Notes: a model not told the origin generated them from the sequence alone. A stretch of DNA of 64,000 nt from Bacillus sp. CH140a_4T (GCF_008923725.1 NZ_WBPF01000005.1:382411-446410); one strand, 5' to 3'; positions 53,256 to 62,143 are shown, counted from the stretch's first letter. Program-made: numbers and translations.

Positions 53256-53425
53256 AAATTCCATTTAATTTGTCAGTATACTTTTTTGCTTCTTTCATGA
53301 CAAGATCTGTTACCTCTAGTTTATTTACAAATATTCCATAATAAATCTAGGCTTATACTGACTATCTTTAAACATCTTTTCAACTTTATGTATAATTAAC
53401 GTCTGAGTAAATCTTTCCGTCTTTA
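53254..53425 (-). pseudogene. short gene remnant
   Basis: Two minus-strand frames join with protein-like character: one ends QYKPRFIMEYL at a stop near 53325, the next continues as VNKLEVTDLVMKEAKKYTDKLNGI and stops at 53254. A one- or two-base shift near 53330-53335 would connect them. There is no start codon or ribosome site, so it is likely the degraded 3' end of an old gene. I do not recognise it. Confidence 0.3.
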
Positions 53426-54148
53426 ACTTGACTTTTCTTTCAAAAATTTTAAAATTTCTTGGTTGAATTGTTGGGGATTTTTTCGTGCAAACGTATGTCC
53501 CTGTCCAGAAACTGAGACAAATGAAGCATTTGGAATTGTCTTTGCTAAGTACATGGAATGCTTGCATTTTATAATATCATTTTCCCCAACCAATATTAAA
53601 GTAGGGCAACTTATTTGTTTTAAATCTAATTCTGAGACACCAATATCATGGAGTAACAAACTGAGAATGGATAGTTTCTGCTGAATTTTCTTACTAAATA
53701 AGGAAGGAATGAAAGCAAAACCATACAATGCATAAATAGCTGCTAACACTAAAAAGTGAACTCCGCTCGTTTTTGTGTTTCCTGCATTCAAAACAAGTCG
53801 ATGAACGTATTCTGGATACGAAGTAGTAAACATCATTGCTAAGTTGGCTCCATCGCTAAACCCGAGAAAGTCTGCTTTCCGAATGTTTTCTAAAAGCATA
53901 ATGGCTTTCAAATCATCGACCATTAGTGGGAAGTTTAAGTTTTTGGAGACATTAGTCGAACGCCCATGCCCACGGCTGTCGACTAAGAATATTTGAAAAT
54001 ACTTTTCCAATTCAGGCACCTGCTTAGAGAAATATTTCCCGCTACCACTATTCCCATGTAACAAAAATAGCGGAAAACCTCGTCCGCTTTTCTCGTAATA
54101 AATTTGACTGCCATCTGCCATAATAGCATATTTTCTTTCTTTTCCCAC
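53423..54148 (-). CDS. alpha/beta hydrolase fold enzyme
   Basis: 241 residues from a GTG with AGGTG upstream. HGNSGSGKYF gives the oxyanion loop, GFSDGA the nucleophile elbow (Ser), GENDI the acid, and GQGHTF the histidine: a complete triad. A small hydrophobic cap lies at about 130-165. It is cytoplasmic, transcribed alone, and upstream of a peptidase gene on the same strand but separated by a strong terminator. The substrate (an ester or lactone) is unknown. Confidence 0.85.
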   Translation of the reverse strand: MGKERKYAIMADGSQIYYEKSGRGFPLFLLHGNSGSGKYFSKQVPELEKYFQIFLVDSRGHGRSTNVSKNLNFPLMVDDLKAIMLLENIRKADFLGFSDGANLAMMFTTSYPEYVHRLVLNAGNTKTSGVHFLVLAAIYALYGFAFIPSLFSKKIQQKLSILSLLLHDIGVSELDLKQISCPTLILVGENDIIKCKHSMYLAKTIPNASFVSVSGQGHTFARKNPQQFNQEILKFLKEKSS

Positions 54149-54241
54149 AAAATCACCTACTCGTAATATATATTATCAAGGAGACAAACCTTCTCTTGCT
54201 TCTTAATAGTCTTTTATTTTTAATTAATTTATTATACAAAA

Positions 54242-54290
54242 AACACCTTATAAAATAGACTTTTTTCGAGTGTCTATTCTATAAGGTGTT
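54242..54290 (-). terminator. terminator of the second signal peptidase gene
   Basis: 19-bp imperfect stem AACACCTTATA-AATAGAC/GTCTATT-TATAAGGTGTT with a single mismatch. Confidence 0.88.
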
Positions 54291-54305
54291 ATATTTCATA
54301 CTTCT

Positions 54306-54857
54306 TTATAACGCTCTCACTTGTTTCAACGGCCAGAAAACAGCTTGTCCTTTTCCGACAATCTCATCTTCTGAAATGAATCCGAACATACGACCATCTT
54401 TCGAAACTTCACGATTATCTCCTAAAACAAACACTTGGCCTTCTGGCACTTTCGTTTTTCCTGTGATTTGTTCTAACGTAAAGTCTGGGGTTAATACACG
54501 GCCTGCTGCTTTTTCTTTAAACTCTTTTAAATATGGTTCTTCCATCGCTTTTCCGTTTACATATAATACATCGTTTTTATACTCAACTGTATCGCCTGGT
54601 ACACCAATTACTCGTTTTACTAAATCGTACCCTTCTTTACCATGGAAGACGATAATATCAAAGCGATCTAATCCACTTATACTATAGCCAATCTTATTCA
54701 CAAGAACTCGCTCGTTATTTTCTAAAGTAGGCATCATCGATTCACCTTGTACTAGTGAAGGTGTAAATAAAACACCGCGAATAATAGCGATTAATACAAG
54801 GGTAAATCCTATCGTTTTAGCCCATGAGAATAATTCTTTCTTCGTATTTTCCTTCAT
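54306..54857 (-). CDS. lepB: type I signal peptidase (second copy)
   Basis: 183 residues. There is one N-terminal membrane anchor (about 11-28). Catalytic Ser40 lies in GESMMPTL and Lys81 in DLVKRVIGVPGD, and VLGDNREVSKDGRMFG is box E. It is closer to the SipS/SipT/SipV type, with a longer middle part than the copy at 43.2 kb, from which it differs throughout, so the two are old paralogues. ATG has GAGGAG upstream. It is followed 23 bases later on the same strand side by cutC upstream. Confidence 0.92.
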   Translation of the reverse strand: MKENTKKELFSWAKTIGFTLVLIAIIRGVLFTPSLVQGESMMPTLENNERVLVNKIGYSISGLDRFDIIVFHGKEGYDLVKRVIGVPGDTVEYKNDVLYVNGKAMEEPYLKEFKEKAAGRVLTPDFTLEQITGKTKVPEGQVFVLGDNREVSKDGRMFGFISEDEIVGKGQAVFWPLKQVRAL

Positions 54858-54880
54858 CGTTTCTCCTCTTTCTTAAGTGT

Positions 54881-55558
54881 TTATTGTATGATTTGAACTA
54901 ATTCTTGTACTAAATTAAGATCAATTTCAGAAAAACATGATTTTCCTTCTCTTACCGCTGTGCCGACATGTGCTTGCGTAATTCCAGTTTCATCTAGCAA
55001 TTGCTTTATATTTTCTTTCGTCACGCCAGCTCCAGCAACAAGTTGAATTTGACCATCGCTTACTTTTTGCATTTCTGCAAGCACCGGAATATTCTCTACT
55101 ATATTTCCTTGTCCACCTGAAGTTAAAACGTGAGTCACTTTATGAAACTTCTTTAAAGTTTTCATCGCTTCTACTGGATTTTCTATGTCATCTATCGCAC
55201 GATGGTACGTTACATTTATTCCTTCTACAACAGATAGTAGATCGGCTAATTTCTCTTCATCCACTTCATTTTGTTCGTTTAATACACCTAATACAACACC
55301 ATTTGCACCTAACTTCTGCGCAACGATAATATCTTCCTTCATCATTTCAATTTCTTCTTCCGTATATGTAAAAGACTTCGCATGCGGACGAATCATAACG
55401 TGAATCGGTATATGTACTGCTTCTACCGCTTTTTTAATAAATGCATAACTCGGTGTTAAACCGCCTTCTGTATAAGATGAAATTAATTCAATTCGCTTCC
55501 CGCCAGCTCGTTCAATTCTTTTCACATCTTCTAAACATGTTGCAATAACCTCTAGCAT
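54881..55558 (-). CDS. cutC: CutC family copper homeostasis protein
   Basis: 225 residues, a TIM-barrel protein. ERAGGKRIELISSYTEGGLTPSYAFI is the family's opening, then VMIRPHAKSFTYTEEEIEMM and VLTSGGQGN. CutC is named for copper tolerance in E. coli, but its biochemical role remains unsettled, and an aldolase-like activity is possible. It is cytoplasmic. It lies 23 bases before the signal peptidase gene and is probably co-transcribed with it. Confidence 0.92.
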   Translation of the reverse strand: MLEVIATCLEDVKRIERAGGKRIELISSYTEGGLTPSYAFIKKAVEAVHIPIHVMIRPHAKSFTYTEEEIEMMKEDIIVAQKLGANGVVLGVLNEQNEVDEEKLADLLSVVEGINVTYHRAIDDIENPVEAMKTLKKFHKVTHVLTSGGQGNIVENIPVLAEMQKVSDGQIQLVAGAGVTKENIKQLLDETGITQAHVGTAVREGKSCFSEIDLNLVQELVQIIQ

Positions 55559-55732
55559 GAGATGACCTCTTTTCGTACTTTTTTCTTATTATAACATTAG
55601 TAAAAATAAGAAACCTAGCTTTCTCCTATAAAACTGTAAAAAGAAGAATGAAAAGAAAGATTTTTTAATTGATAACAATTATTGGTAATGGTATATTTTT
55701 CATATATTATACAACAAAAAGGGGAACAAGTT

Positions 55733-56209
55733 ATGCTTCTTACAAAAAAACATTTCATTATTTCTAGTTCATTTATTCTCATCGCATCGCTTTGCACAAT
55801 TACTCTATTACCAAAGCAAAATACACAACTAGATTCCACTCCTTCTAAAGTAGAAGCAAAAGAAACGATTACTCTCTCATCAAATGAAACAAATGAAATC
55901 CCAACATTTCGTTCGTTATCAGTTAATGATACACATACATTCCGCGGGTCAGTCGGTACTGGATTTGACTTTAGTGGTCTTAGTGATTTAAAAGTCACAG
56001 TTAAAAATATCGGTACAAATACATTTACATATTCAATCAAATCACCAGATGAAAAGCCACTAGTAAAACATACGATACAACAAAATGAAAGCAAAACACT
56101 TACTTTGCGTTCAATCATTTCCTCTCCTCGGCCAGGAACATATTATTTGTCCGCTTATAATGAAGATGGATCTGAGAGCAGTTTAGGACTTGAGGTACAG
56201 CCTGAATAA
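55733..56209 (+). CDS. small secreted protein, paralogue of the one at 52.8 kb
   Basis: 158 residues from the ATG at 55733 (AAGGGG 7 bases upstream; the frame to 55682 is rejected). The N terminus has a hydrophobic signal or anchor (LLTKKHFIISSSFILIASLCTITLL). The mature domain has LKVTVKNIGTNTFTYSIKSPDEK, a loop, then RPGTYYLSAYNEDGSESSLGLEV, mirroring the other secreted protein. It is likely a beta-sandwich protein at the cell surface or in the medium. Function is unknown. Confidence 0.78.
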   Translation: MLLTKKHFIISSSFILIASLCTITLLPKQNTQLDSTPSKVEAKETITLSSNETNEIPTFRSLSVNDTHTFRGSVGTGFDFSGLSDLKVTVKNIGTNTFTYSIKSPDEKPLVKHTIQQNESKTLTLRSIISSPRPGTYYLSAYNEDGSESSLGLEVQPE

Positions 56210-56214
56210 CAATG

Positions 56215-56261
56215 AAAAAGGAGTAACCCCTAGCTCTTCTGACTAGGTGTCACTCCTTTTT
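56215..56261. terminator. bidirectional terminator
   Basis: Stem AAAAAGGAGT-(AC)-CCCTAG/CTAGG-TG-ACTCCTTTTT between convergent genes. Confidence 0.88.
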
Positions 56262-56268
56262 ATTTTAG

Positions 56269-57408
56269 TTATTTTTTTGTTACCTCATTATAATAGTGGC
56301 TAAACGCTTCTACTAATACGTCAACTGACGCATACAATTCTTCTGGTGTATTATCTACCCCTCCCATTTCAATAAGTAATGCGTTGGGAGAAAGATCTTG
56401 ATTATATACTCCGTTTCCGCTTTTACGATCTTTAATAAAAATCCCTCGGCTTAAACCGTAATATTTCTCATCTAAATATGAATTGATTGCCGTTACTATT
56501 TTTTTATTTTTTTCAAAGTTAGGATTCTCTCGCCCTAAAATAAAATAAAGCCGAGCATAATTCTTTCCGTTAATATTTTTTGTTGTAATATTTTTTCGAG
56601 CATCGTCTCTATGAAGGTCCATTGGAAACATAATATTTTTATCTTGTGCTAATTTATCTTGTAATATTTGACGAGATCCTTTGTAAGATTGGGCCCAATT
56701 TAAATTTTTATTTCGCAGAAAATCCCTCATATTTGTCGTATCATGTGAAACACCTATTCCTTTTTCTTCTAACTTTTGTTTTAAATAGTTTCCAACAAAT
56801 GTAATATTGACTTCATTATTTGTACTGGAAGCATCGTCGGGTATAGTAGCACCTGGAATAAGAGGAATAAACGATTCCCAACTATGTGTATGATAAATAA
56901 AAACTTTATTTTCACCGTTATTTCGTGTATTTGAATTCTCACCAGTAGAATTGTTTTCTTTCTCACGCTTTGGGTGTTCAATAGCAGTACCTTTATCTTT
57001 AATATTCTCTAAAGGAATACTGGATTCTTCAGGAATATTCGTATAATCTGTTCCTTCCCCAGCAATTAATATTTCCGAATAAAATTGATTCATATTAGGA
57101 AGTTCCCGGGTTAATAAACTTCGAAGATCATTTACATTAATGTTTGTAGAAAGTGACAGTAAAAAAGATTCCAAAGACGCTCTTCCTTTTTCTTTATTGA
57201 ATTCTTCTGCAAAATAACGATTTTCACTTCCTATCATATACATAAGGCCTTTAGTAGAATTCGTTCCTAATAATTGATTCATATAAAATGATTTAAATAC
57301 GCTAGAATTACTAGAAATGAAGAATGAAGTGAGGATACATATAATAGTGAATAAAATACCTATCACTATATAATTAAAATTTAATACTTTCAGCTTTACT
57401 TTATTCAT
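56269..57408 (-). CDS. SpoIIP family protein (sporulation amidase/endopeptidase), paralogue
   Basis: 378 residues from the ATG at 57408 (GAAGGGAG upstream). An N-terminal membrane anchor (about 10-35) leads to an extracytoplasmic linker and the SpoIIP domain: VFIYHTHSWESFIPLIP with the zinc His and Glu, and PMDLHRDDARK, followed by SPNALLIEMGG with the catalytic Glu region. SpoIIP cleaves peptidoglycan during engulfment with SpoIID and SpoIIM. The usual spoIIP follows gpr, which is not in this window, so this should be an extra copy. Its role (sporulation or germination) is unclear. Confidence 0.85.
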   Translation of the reverse strand: MNKVKLKVLNFNYIVIGILFTIICILTSFFISSNSSVFKSFYMNQLLGTNSTKGLMYMIGSENRYFAEEFNKEKGRASLESFLLSLSTNINVNDLRSLLTRELPNMNQFYSEILIAGEGTDYTNIPEESSIPLENIKDKGTAIEHPKREKENNSTGENSNTRNNGENKVFIYHTHSWESFIPLIPGATIPDDASSTNNEVNITFVGNYLKQKLEEKGIGVSHDTTNMRDFLRNKNLNWAQSYKGSRQILQDKLAQDKNIMFPMDLHRDDARKNITTKNINGKNYARLYFILGRENPNFEKNKKIVTAINSYLDEKYYGLSRGIFIKDRKSGNGVYNQDLSPNALLIEMGGVDNTPEELYASVDVLVEAFSHYYNEVTKK

Positions 57409-57577
57409 TTTATATCTCCCTTCATTTACTATATTCTTACGCATAATTTTTAAGTAATATGATTACTAATTTAATAGAACTTCCTCAACTACTATATTTT
57501 TATTTAACCTCTTTCCGTAAAGCGAATGTCGTTAAAGCTACCTTGCGCAAATATCATCAAAGATTTTAAAAGAAATT

Positions 57578-57618
57578 AAATAACCTGAGTCTATATAAAT
57601 ATAGAACTCAGGTTATTT
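57578..57618 (-). terminator. terminator of the ArsR-type gene
   Basis: 13-bp stem AAATAACCTGAGT/ACTCAGGTTATTT, 33 bases after the stop. Confidence 0.85.
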
Positions 57619-57650
57619 AATACTGTTTACTCGACAGGAGGCACTGTATT

Positions 57651-58355
57651 TTAATGGATTTTTTTATTATCCATGTCAATGCCCAATTGATCTTTCAATA
57701 ACTTCATACCTTTTTGTGTAAGATGGACAGCCCGACTCTTATCCGTTTTTGTAATCCATTCCTGTTCAAAAAATAGTTTTGCTATTGCAGATCCTAACCA
57801 ACCAGAAATATGGTAGCGTCGTTCACTCCAATCGAGACAAGGTTTTGCAAATATTCTCCTCTTTATATCTGCCGTTTCAATATTTATCCCAAAATTCAGA
57901 AACCACTGCTTACCTTGTTCCGTTACAACATATTCTCCTTCCTCTAAAATTAGAAATTCCTTATCTAGTAATTTTTCGGTTATCTCTACACCGAGTTTGC
58001 CTGCAAGATGATCATAGCAAGTTCGAGCATAACGAACTTGTTTGAGTTGAGCCGATTGTTTTAAAGAACGAATTTGGACTGTTGGTGCGATTGTTCCTAA
58101 CTTCTCAAGAACTTCTGCTACCTCTTGATTAGCAAGTCGATAATACCGATGTCTACCATGTTGTTCAACTACAAGTAGATTCCCCTCTACTAATTTAGAA
58201 AGATGAGAACTAATCGTTGGATGTGACACCTTTGCCATATAAGCCAATTCGCTAGCAGGTAGTGCCTGATTATTCATTAAACAATCTAAGATAATTGCTC
58301 TTGTAGGTTCAGCAATTAGTTTAGCTATATATGAGATATTCGGATATACATTCAT
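57651..58355 (-). CDS. ArsR-type winged-helix transcriptional regulator
   Basis: 234 residues. The N-terminal about 85 residues are an ArsR winged helix (PTRAIILDCLMNNQALPASELAYMAKVSHPTISSHLSKL, then EQHGRHRYYRL). A C-terminal about 120-residue region is unassigned (DKEFLILEEGEYVVTEQGKQW, CLDWSERRYHISGWLGSAI). The conserved arginines and the Cys in the CLDW block hint at ligand sensing. It is divergent from the DinB gene and may control it. There is no clear ribosome site before the ATG, so the start is less sure. Confidence 0.82.
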   Translation of the reverse strand: MNVYPNISYIAKLIAEPTRAIILDCLMNNQALPASELAYMAKVSHPTISSHLSKLVEGNLLVVEQHGRHRYYRLANQEVAEVLEKLGTIAPTVQIRSLKQSAQLKQVRYARTCYDHLAGKLGVEITEKLLDKEFLILEEGEYVVTEQGKQWFLNFGINIETADIKRRIFAKPCLDWSERRYHISGWLGSAIAKLFFEQEWITKTDKSRAVHLTQKGMKLLKDQLGIDMDNKKIH

Positions 58356-58424
58356 ATTTCGATGATACCCTAACTGTTAAATTGATACAATTATTTTAAG
58401 TTTAATAGTAAAGGAGAATGTATT

Positions 58425-58895
58425 ATGAATGCAATTGATCTTAGTATCTTAAATTTGAAAGAAACGAGAAGGCGCTCAGAAAAATTATGGAATTCTCTTC
58501 CCGATAATTTTCTTAATTGGAAGCCTGATGATGAGGCCATGTCCTTTGGTGAGATGATTCGTCATGTTTGGACCTCAACTTTTTACTATCATATGATTTT
58601 AAAAAACAACGGCTCAATACATGACATACATATGCCGTATGATGACGAGCCAATTACTTGTGTAAAAAAAGAAATTGAGTTGGCTCAATCATACTTTACT
58701 GACTTCATAGCATATATTCAATCAATAAACTTAACCGAGCTAGATTCAAGACTTATTGATCGAAGTGATGTTGGCTATCAAAGATATTTAGGCGATATGC
58801 TATTACGAATTGCCTATCATGATGCGGTCCATGCAGGTCAATTTTTACAATATTTACGAATGATAAACTTGGAAAGACCTTTAATTTGGGATTAA
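58425..58895 (+). CDS. DinB/YfiT-like four-helix protein
   Basis: 156 residues. The DinB metal triad is His47 (IRHVWTST), then AYHDAVHAGQFLQYL with two further His near 131 and 135. This fold includes thiol-dependent transferases (bacillithiol S-transferases) as well as DinB. It is cytoplasmic. GGAGA precedes the ATG. Its head-to-head position with the ArsR-type gene suggests a regulator/target pair. Confidence 0.87.
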   Translation: MNAIDLSILNLKETRRRSEKLWNSLPDNFLNWKPDDEAMSFGEMIRHVWTSTFYYHMILKNNGSIHDIHMPYDDEPITCVKKEIELAQSYFTDFIAYIQSINLTELDSRLIDRSDVGYQRYLGDMLLRIAYHDAVHAGQFLQYLRMINLERPLIWD

Positions 58896-59008
58896 AAGTT
58901 TTCAAACTGTCACTGCAATAAATATTCTTTCAACCAGTAACAATCCAAAATCATGATAACCATTTATATTAAAAACCTACATCTCAACTTGGTACGTCTT
59001 ACACATAA

Positions 59009-59045
59009 AAAGCACGTGTTTGATTACTAATCAAACACGTGCTTT
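59009..59045. terminator. bidirectional terminator
   Basis: 16-bp stem AAAGCACGTGTTTGAT/ATCAAACACGTGCTTT with a 5-base loop between convergent genes. Confidence 0.9.
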
Positions 59046-59093
59046 CAAAACAACTATATTGTCCATAAACAATAAAATATAAGTTTAAAAAAA

Positions 59094-60242
59094 CTACGAC
59101 CGAAACGCCACATCCGCCAATATAGATAGTGTTGCATCATCCATCGGCGGATTGTGTAATCCTGCTCTGACGTTTAAATAGTAACGATGAAGCGGATTTT
59201 TTTCTGATAAACTTTTTGCTCCTACGATGCGCATTGCTTTATCTACAATAGATATTGACGCATTCGTTACCGCATATTTCACTGCCGCTAATTCTGCCTG
59301 CAGTGATAGTTTATCCTCTGCTTCATCGTACTTTTTCGCAATTTGATATAAAAAGACGCGGGCTTGCATAAGCTCAAGTTCTAATTCTCCAACTAATCTT
59401 CTAACATTCGGCAATAAACTAATAGAATGATTTAAACTATTTGGCTTGTATGATCCCGCAAACTGAACTGCATAATTTCTTGCTGCTTGTGCAATCCCTA
59501 AATAACATGCTGGTATATGTAGCAACCAGCCGATACCCTTTTGTTTCACTTTCCCGCCTAATACATCTGTAAAAAAGCGATTGTCTATCTCTACATTTTG
59601 TAAGATAAGGTCGTGACTAGCAGTCCCTCGCAACGCAACGCTATCCCACGTTTCTTCAATGGATACACCGAGTGTATTTCTTGGAATGACAAACTCACCA
59701 ACTTCTTCTCGGCCTTCCATACTTGCTGAAATAATAAAATAATCAAGTATTGGCGCCATCGTTGTAAAAGTTTTTCTTCCATTTATAACCCACTTCTCGC
59801 CTTGTTGAACCGCTATTGTTTCTGGTTTTCCGCCACGCGTCGGACTTCCTGTTTTTGGTTCTGTTGCTGCCCGATTAAATAGCGCACCATTACGCACTTC
59901 TTCACAAAACCATTTGAACATCTCATCATTCCAAGAGCGATTTTCCGCTAGCTCTTTCACAATGCCAAGATGCCAGCCAATCGATAATGCTGTAGCCCCG
60001 CAGCCTTCTGCGATTTTCTCTTGAAATAAAACGAAGTCATATAAAGAAATCGCACTACCACCAAATTCCTTCGGTAACGTTAATTTCGTATATCCGATAT
60101 CTTTCAAATCACTCATATTTTCATACGGAAATGATCCTAATTCACTTAGTTGATGCTCCCTTTCCATGAACTTCGGAATCAATTTATTTATTTGTTCAAT
60201 AATGAAAGATTGTTCTTCTGTTTCAACAAATGAGAGTGCCAT
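59094..60242 (-). CDS. acyl-CoA dehydrogenase family flavoprotein
   Basis: 382 residues. The N-terminal helical domain (EEQSFIIEQINKLIPKFMEREHQL, then LTLPKEFGGSAISLYDFVLFQEKIAEGCGATALSIGW), middle beta domain with RAATEPKTGSPTRGGKPETIAVQQGEKWVINGRKTFTT, and C-terminal helical domain up to PPMDDATLSIL are complete. FAD-binding positions are typical. It might be an acyl-CoA dehydrogenase or one of the related monooxygenases (DszC-like), since the motif near the C terminus lacks a clear catalytic Glu that I can place. GGAG precedes the ATG. It is a single gene. Confidence 0.88.
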   Translation of the reverse strand: MALSFVETEEQSFIIEQINKLIPKFMEREHQLSELGSFPYENMSDLKDIGYTKLTLPKEFGGSAISLYDFVLFQEKIAEGCGATALSIGWHLGIVKELAENRSWNDEMFKWFCEEVRNGALFNRAATEPKTGSPTRGGKPETIAVQQGEKWVINGRKTFTTMAPILDYFIISASMEGREEVGEFVIPRNTLGVSIEETWDSVALRGTASHDLILQNVEIDNRFFTDVLGGKVKQKGIGWLLHIPACYLGIAQAARNYAVQFAGSYKPNSLNHSISLLPNVRRLVGELELELMQARVFLYQIAKKYDEAEDKLSLQAELAAVKYAVTNASISIVDKAMRIVGAKSLSEKNPLHRYYLNVRAGLHNPPMDDATLSILADVAFRS

Positions 60243-60357
60243 ACTATAATCTCCTTTATGTTCGATTCATCAACCGCTCACTTTTTCATTATGATTATAT
60301 GAAGCTACCTCTCTATTGTTTCACTATTCCGATAAAAATACAATGTTTTTGACAAAT

Positions 60358-60392
60358 AAGAAAAGCTCCTATTTTAGATAGGTTCTTTTCTT
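60358..60392 (-). terminator. terminator of DUF218 gene
   Basis: Stem AAGAAAAG-CCTAT/ATAGG-CTTTTCTT with small internal mismatch, near the stop of the DUF218 gene. Confidence 0.78.
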
Positions 60393-60395
60393 ATA

Positions 60396-61028
60396 TTAGT
60401 CTCCCTTCAATGCCTTTAATGGCAAAGAGGTTACATATCCAATATACGAGAATAATTCTTTAAAGAAGAATGGAATTTCTGTATCTAGCGTTTTATATGC
60501 TGATGTCGGTGTTGGTGAAGCATATGCTTCAATATTAATATGTTTTGCGATTCTCATTGCGCGTTTCATATGAAGTGGATCACTTACAATCGTGTATGTG
60601 CGTATTCCGTTCTCTATTCCAACTTCCTTCGCATTCTTTAAATTTTCTTCAGTGAAAAGGGATTTAGTTTCTATTAAAATATCTTCCTCTTTTACACCTT
60701 GTTTCATTGCATATACTCTTGCAGTACGCGCTTCCTCAAGTTCTGCCTCGAACTTTGTACCACCTGTAAAAATAATCTTTTTAATATTTCCGTTCTTATA
60801 TAAAGAAATCGCATGATTAATTCTTTCTTTAAATACAGGAGATGGTTTTCCGTTCCATGAAGCTGCTCCTAGTACGATACCAGCATCCGTTTTCACGCCA
60901 TCATTTGTTTTAAAACGATAACTCCAAATATCGTAAGCTGCATAACTTACATATAAAATAGCAGAACAAATCATTAGTAAAAATACTTGAAAGATTCGTC
61001 TTTTCTTACTCTTCTTATTTTCTTTCAT
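60396..61028 (-). CDS. DUF218 (ElyC/SanA/YdcF) family membrane protein
   Basis: 210 residues from the ATG at 61028, since GGAGG lies 9 bases upstream, while earlier starts (61055, 61073) lack a site. A basic N terminus precedes one membrane anchor (about 11-30). The DUF218 core follows: TDAGIVLGAASWNGKPSPVFKERINHAI, GGTKFEAELEEARTARVYAMKQGV, and TYTIVSDPLHMKRAMRIA. ElyC/SanA-type proteins act in cell-wall precursor or vancomycin-related envelope biology. Here the enzymatic core would face outside. It is a single gene. Confidence 0.87.
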   Translation of the reverse strand: MKENKKSKKRRIFQVFLLMICSAILYVSYAAYDIWSYRFKTNDGVKTDAGIVLGAASWNGKPSPVFKERINHAISLYKNGNIKKIIFTGGTKFEAELEEARTARVYAMKQGVKEEDILIETKSLFTEENLKNAKEVGIENGIRTYTIVSDPLHMKRAMRIAKHINIEAYASPTPTSAYKTLDTEIPFFFKELFSYIGYVTSLPLKALKGD

Positions 61029-61308
61029 TTGTAATTGCCTCCGTACATCATCCATACTTCTATAAAAAAACATTTATATCAAATCGTTTTGTTTGAGTTT
61101 ATTAAAAAGAAGGAACTTTACTTGTTATTTATGTATAAAAGGGTTTTCATTTAAAATTGAGGATTATCAATTCATTTTTATTTGCGGTTTTCATTACATG
61201 TTTTAAATTCATAAGTTTATTACCATACAACTACATTGTAACGAATTTTTTCTCAGAAGGGAACGATGAAACAAAAAGAATTAAAATAAAGTAGCATTTT
61301 GTAAGAAA
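61029..61308. other. intergenic region between DUF218 and GNAT genes
   Basis: AT-rich, no gene or repeat recognised. It must carry the promoter of the DUF218 gene. Confidence 0.45.
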
Positions 61309-61347
61309 AAAGGTATATTTTTCTTACATCACGAACAATATACCTTT
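61309..61347 (-). terminator. terminator of GNAT gene
   Basis: 10-bp stem AAAGGTATAT/ATATACCTTT with an A run preceding it on the plus strand. Confidence 0.78.
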
Positions 61348-61358
61348 CAAAACACGAA

Positions 61359-61946
61359 TTATAACTTTTCTTTATACAATTCTAATTTTTCTAACAGACG
61401 TGTTTTCACAACTGGCCATTCACTTGCGATAATACTATACACAACTGCATCTCTCACATGACCGTTTGGCAATTTTCTTTCATTTCTAAGCACGCCCTCT
61501 TTAACTGCACCTAACCTTTCAATTGCTCGTTGTGCTTTTTCATTTCTTGCATCCGTCTTAATTTGCACCCTGAGCATATGCAGTTTTTCAAAAGCATACT
61601 GGAGAAGCATATACTTACACTCTGTATTGATACTCGTTCGTTGTACACTTGGATGATACCACGTTTGTCCTAACTCGACTGTTTTATCTTCTACTGAAAT
61701 ATGATATAAACGCGTACTTCCTACAATTGTATTCGTCTGTTGATCCACTACAACGAAAGGAATTTGAGTACCCTTCCCATAACCCTGTATCGCTTTTTGT
61801 ACATATTGCTGCATATCTTGCGCAGTATCCATTTTAGAGATTAAATACGCCCAAATATCCCGATTTCCTTCTACAATCGAAAACAAAGTTTCGACATCAT
61901 CACTATCTATTAACCGTAACTTTGCTCTTTCGTGAATCATTTCCAT
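61359..61946 (-). CDS. GNAT family N-acetyltransferase (RimJ/RimL-like)
   Basis: 195 residues. Family features are MIHERAKLRLIDSDDVETLFSIVE at the start, VELGQTWYHPSVQRTSINTECKYMLLQYAFEKL (acetyl-CoA and acceptor regions), RVQIKTDARNEKAQRAIERLGAVKEGVLRNER, and VVYSIIASEWP at the end. It is a cytoplasmic acetyltransferase for a protein N terminus or small molecule. GGGGGCTT precedes the ATG. It is a single gene. Confidence 0.9.
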   Translation of the reverse strand: MEMIHERAKLRLIDSDDVETLFSIVEGNRDIWAYLISKMDTAQDMQQYVQKAIQGYGKGTQIPFVVVDQQTNTIVGSTRLYHISVEDKTVELGQTWYHPSVQRTSINTECKYMLLQYAFEKLHMLRVQIKTDARNEKAQRAIERLGAVKEGVLRNERKLPNGHVRDAVVYSIIASEWPVVKTRLLEKLELYKEKL

Positions 61947-62093
61947 TTGTAAGCCCCCTTTGTTGTTACTATATCACATGAAATAAAAACGCTTTATAAG
62001 AATAATAGAATATTTTTAAAAGAATTCCTTTTCAAATATAATCTTCTCGTATAAGGTAGGAAGGCTCATCAATAACCTTTAAAAAGGAAAATT

Positions 62094-62122
62094 TTGATAA
62101 TTTCTAATAAATTCTATATAAT
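62094..62122 (+). promoter_or_regulatory. strong sigma-A-type promoter of the 37-residue peptide gene
   Basis: TTGATA, 17-base spacer, TATAAT (62117-62122), followed after about 14 bases by GGGAGGGG and the ATG at 62144. Confidence 0.7.
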
Positions 62123-62143
62123 GATAAACGGGAGGGGATAAAA

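Noticed and set aside
53325-53567. 80-residue minus-strand frame as a full gene
   Set aside because: Its N-terminal half is antisense to nothing but overlaps the alpha/beta hydrolase gene in another frame. Only the last part looks protein-like, and it is treated as a remnant.
55615-56118. 167-residue minus-strand frame
   Set aside because: It is the reverse of the secreted-protein gene at 55733-56209, which has a proper ribosome site and signal peptide.
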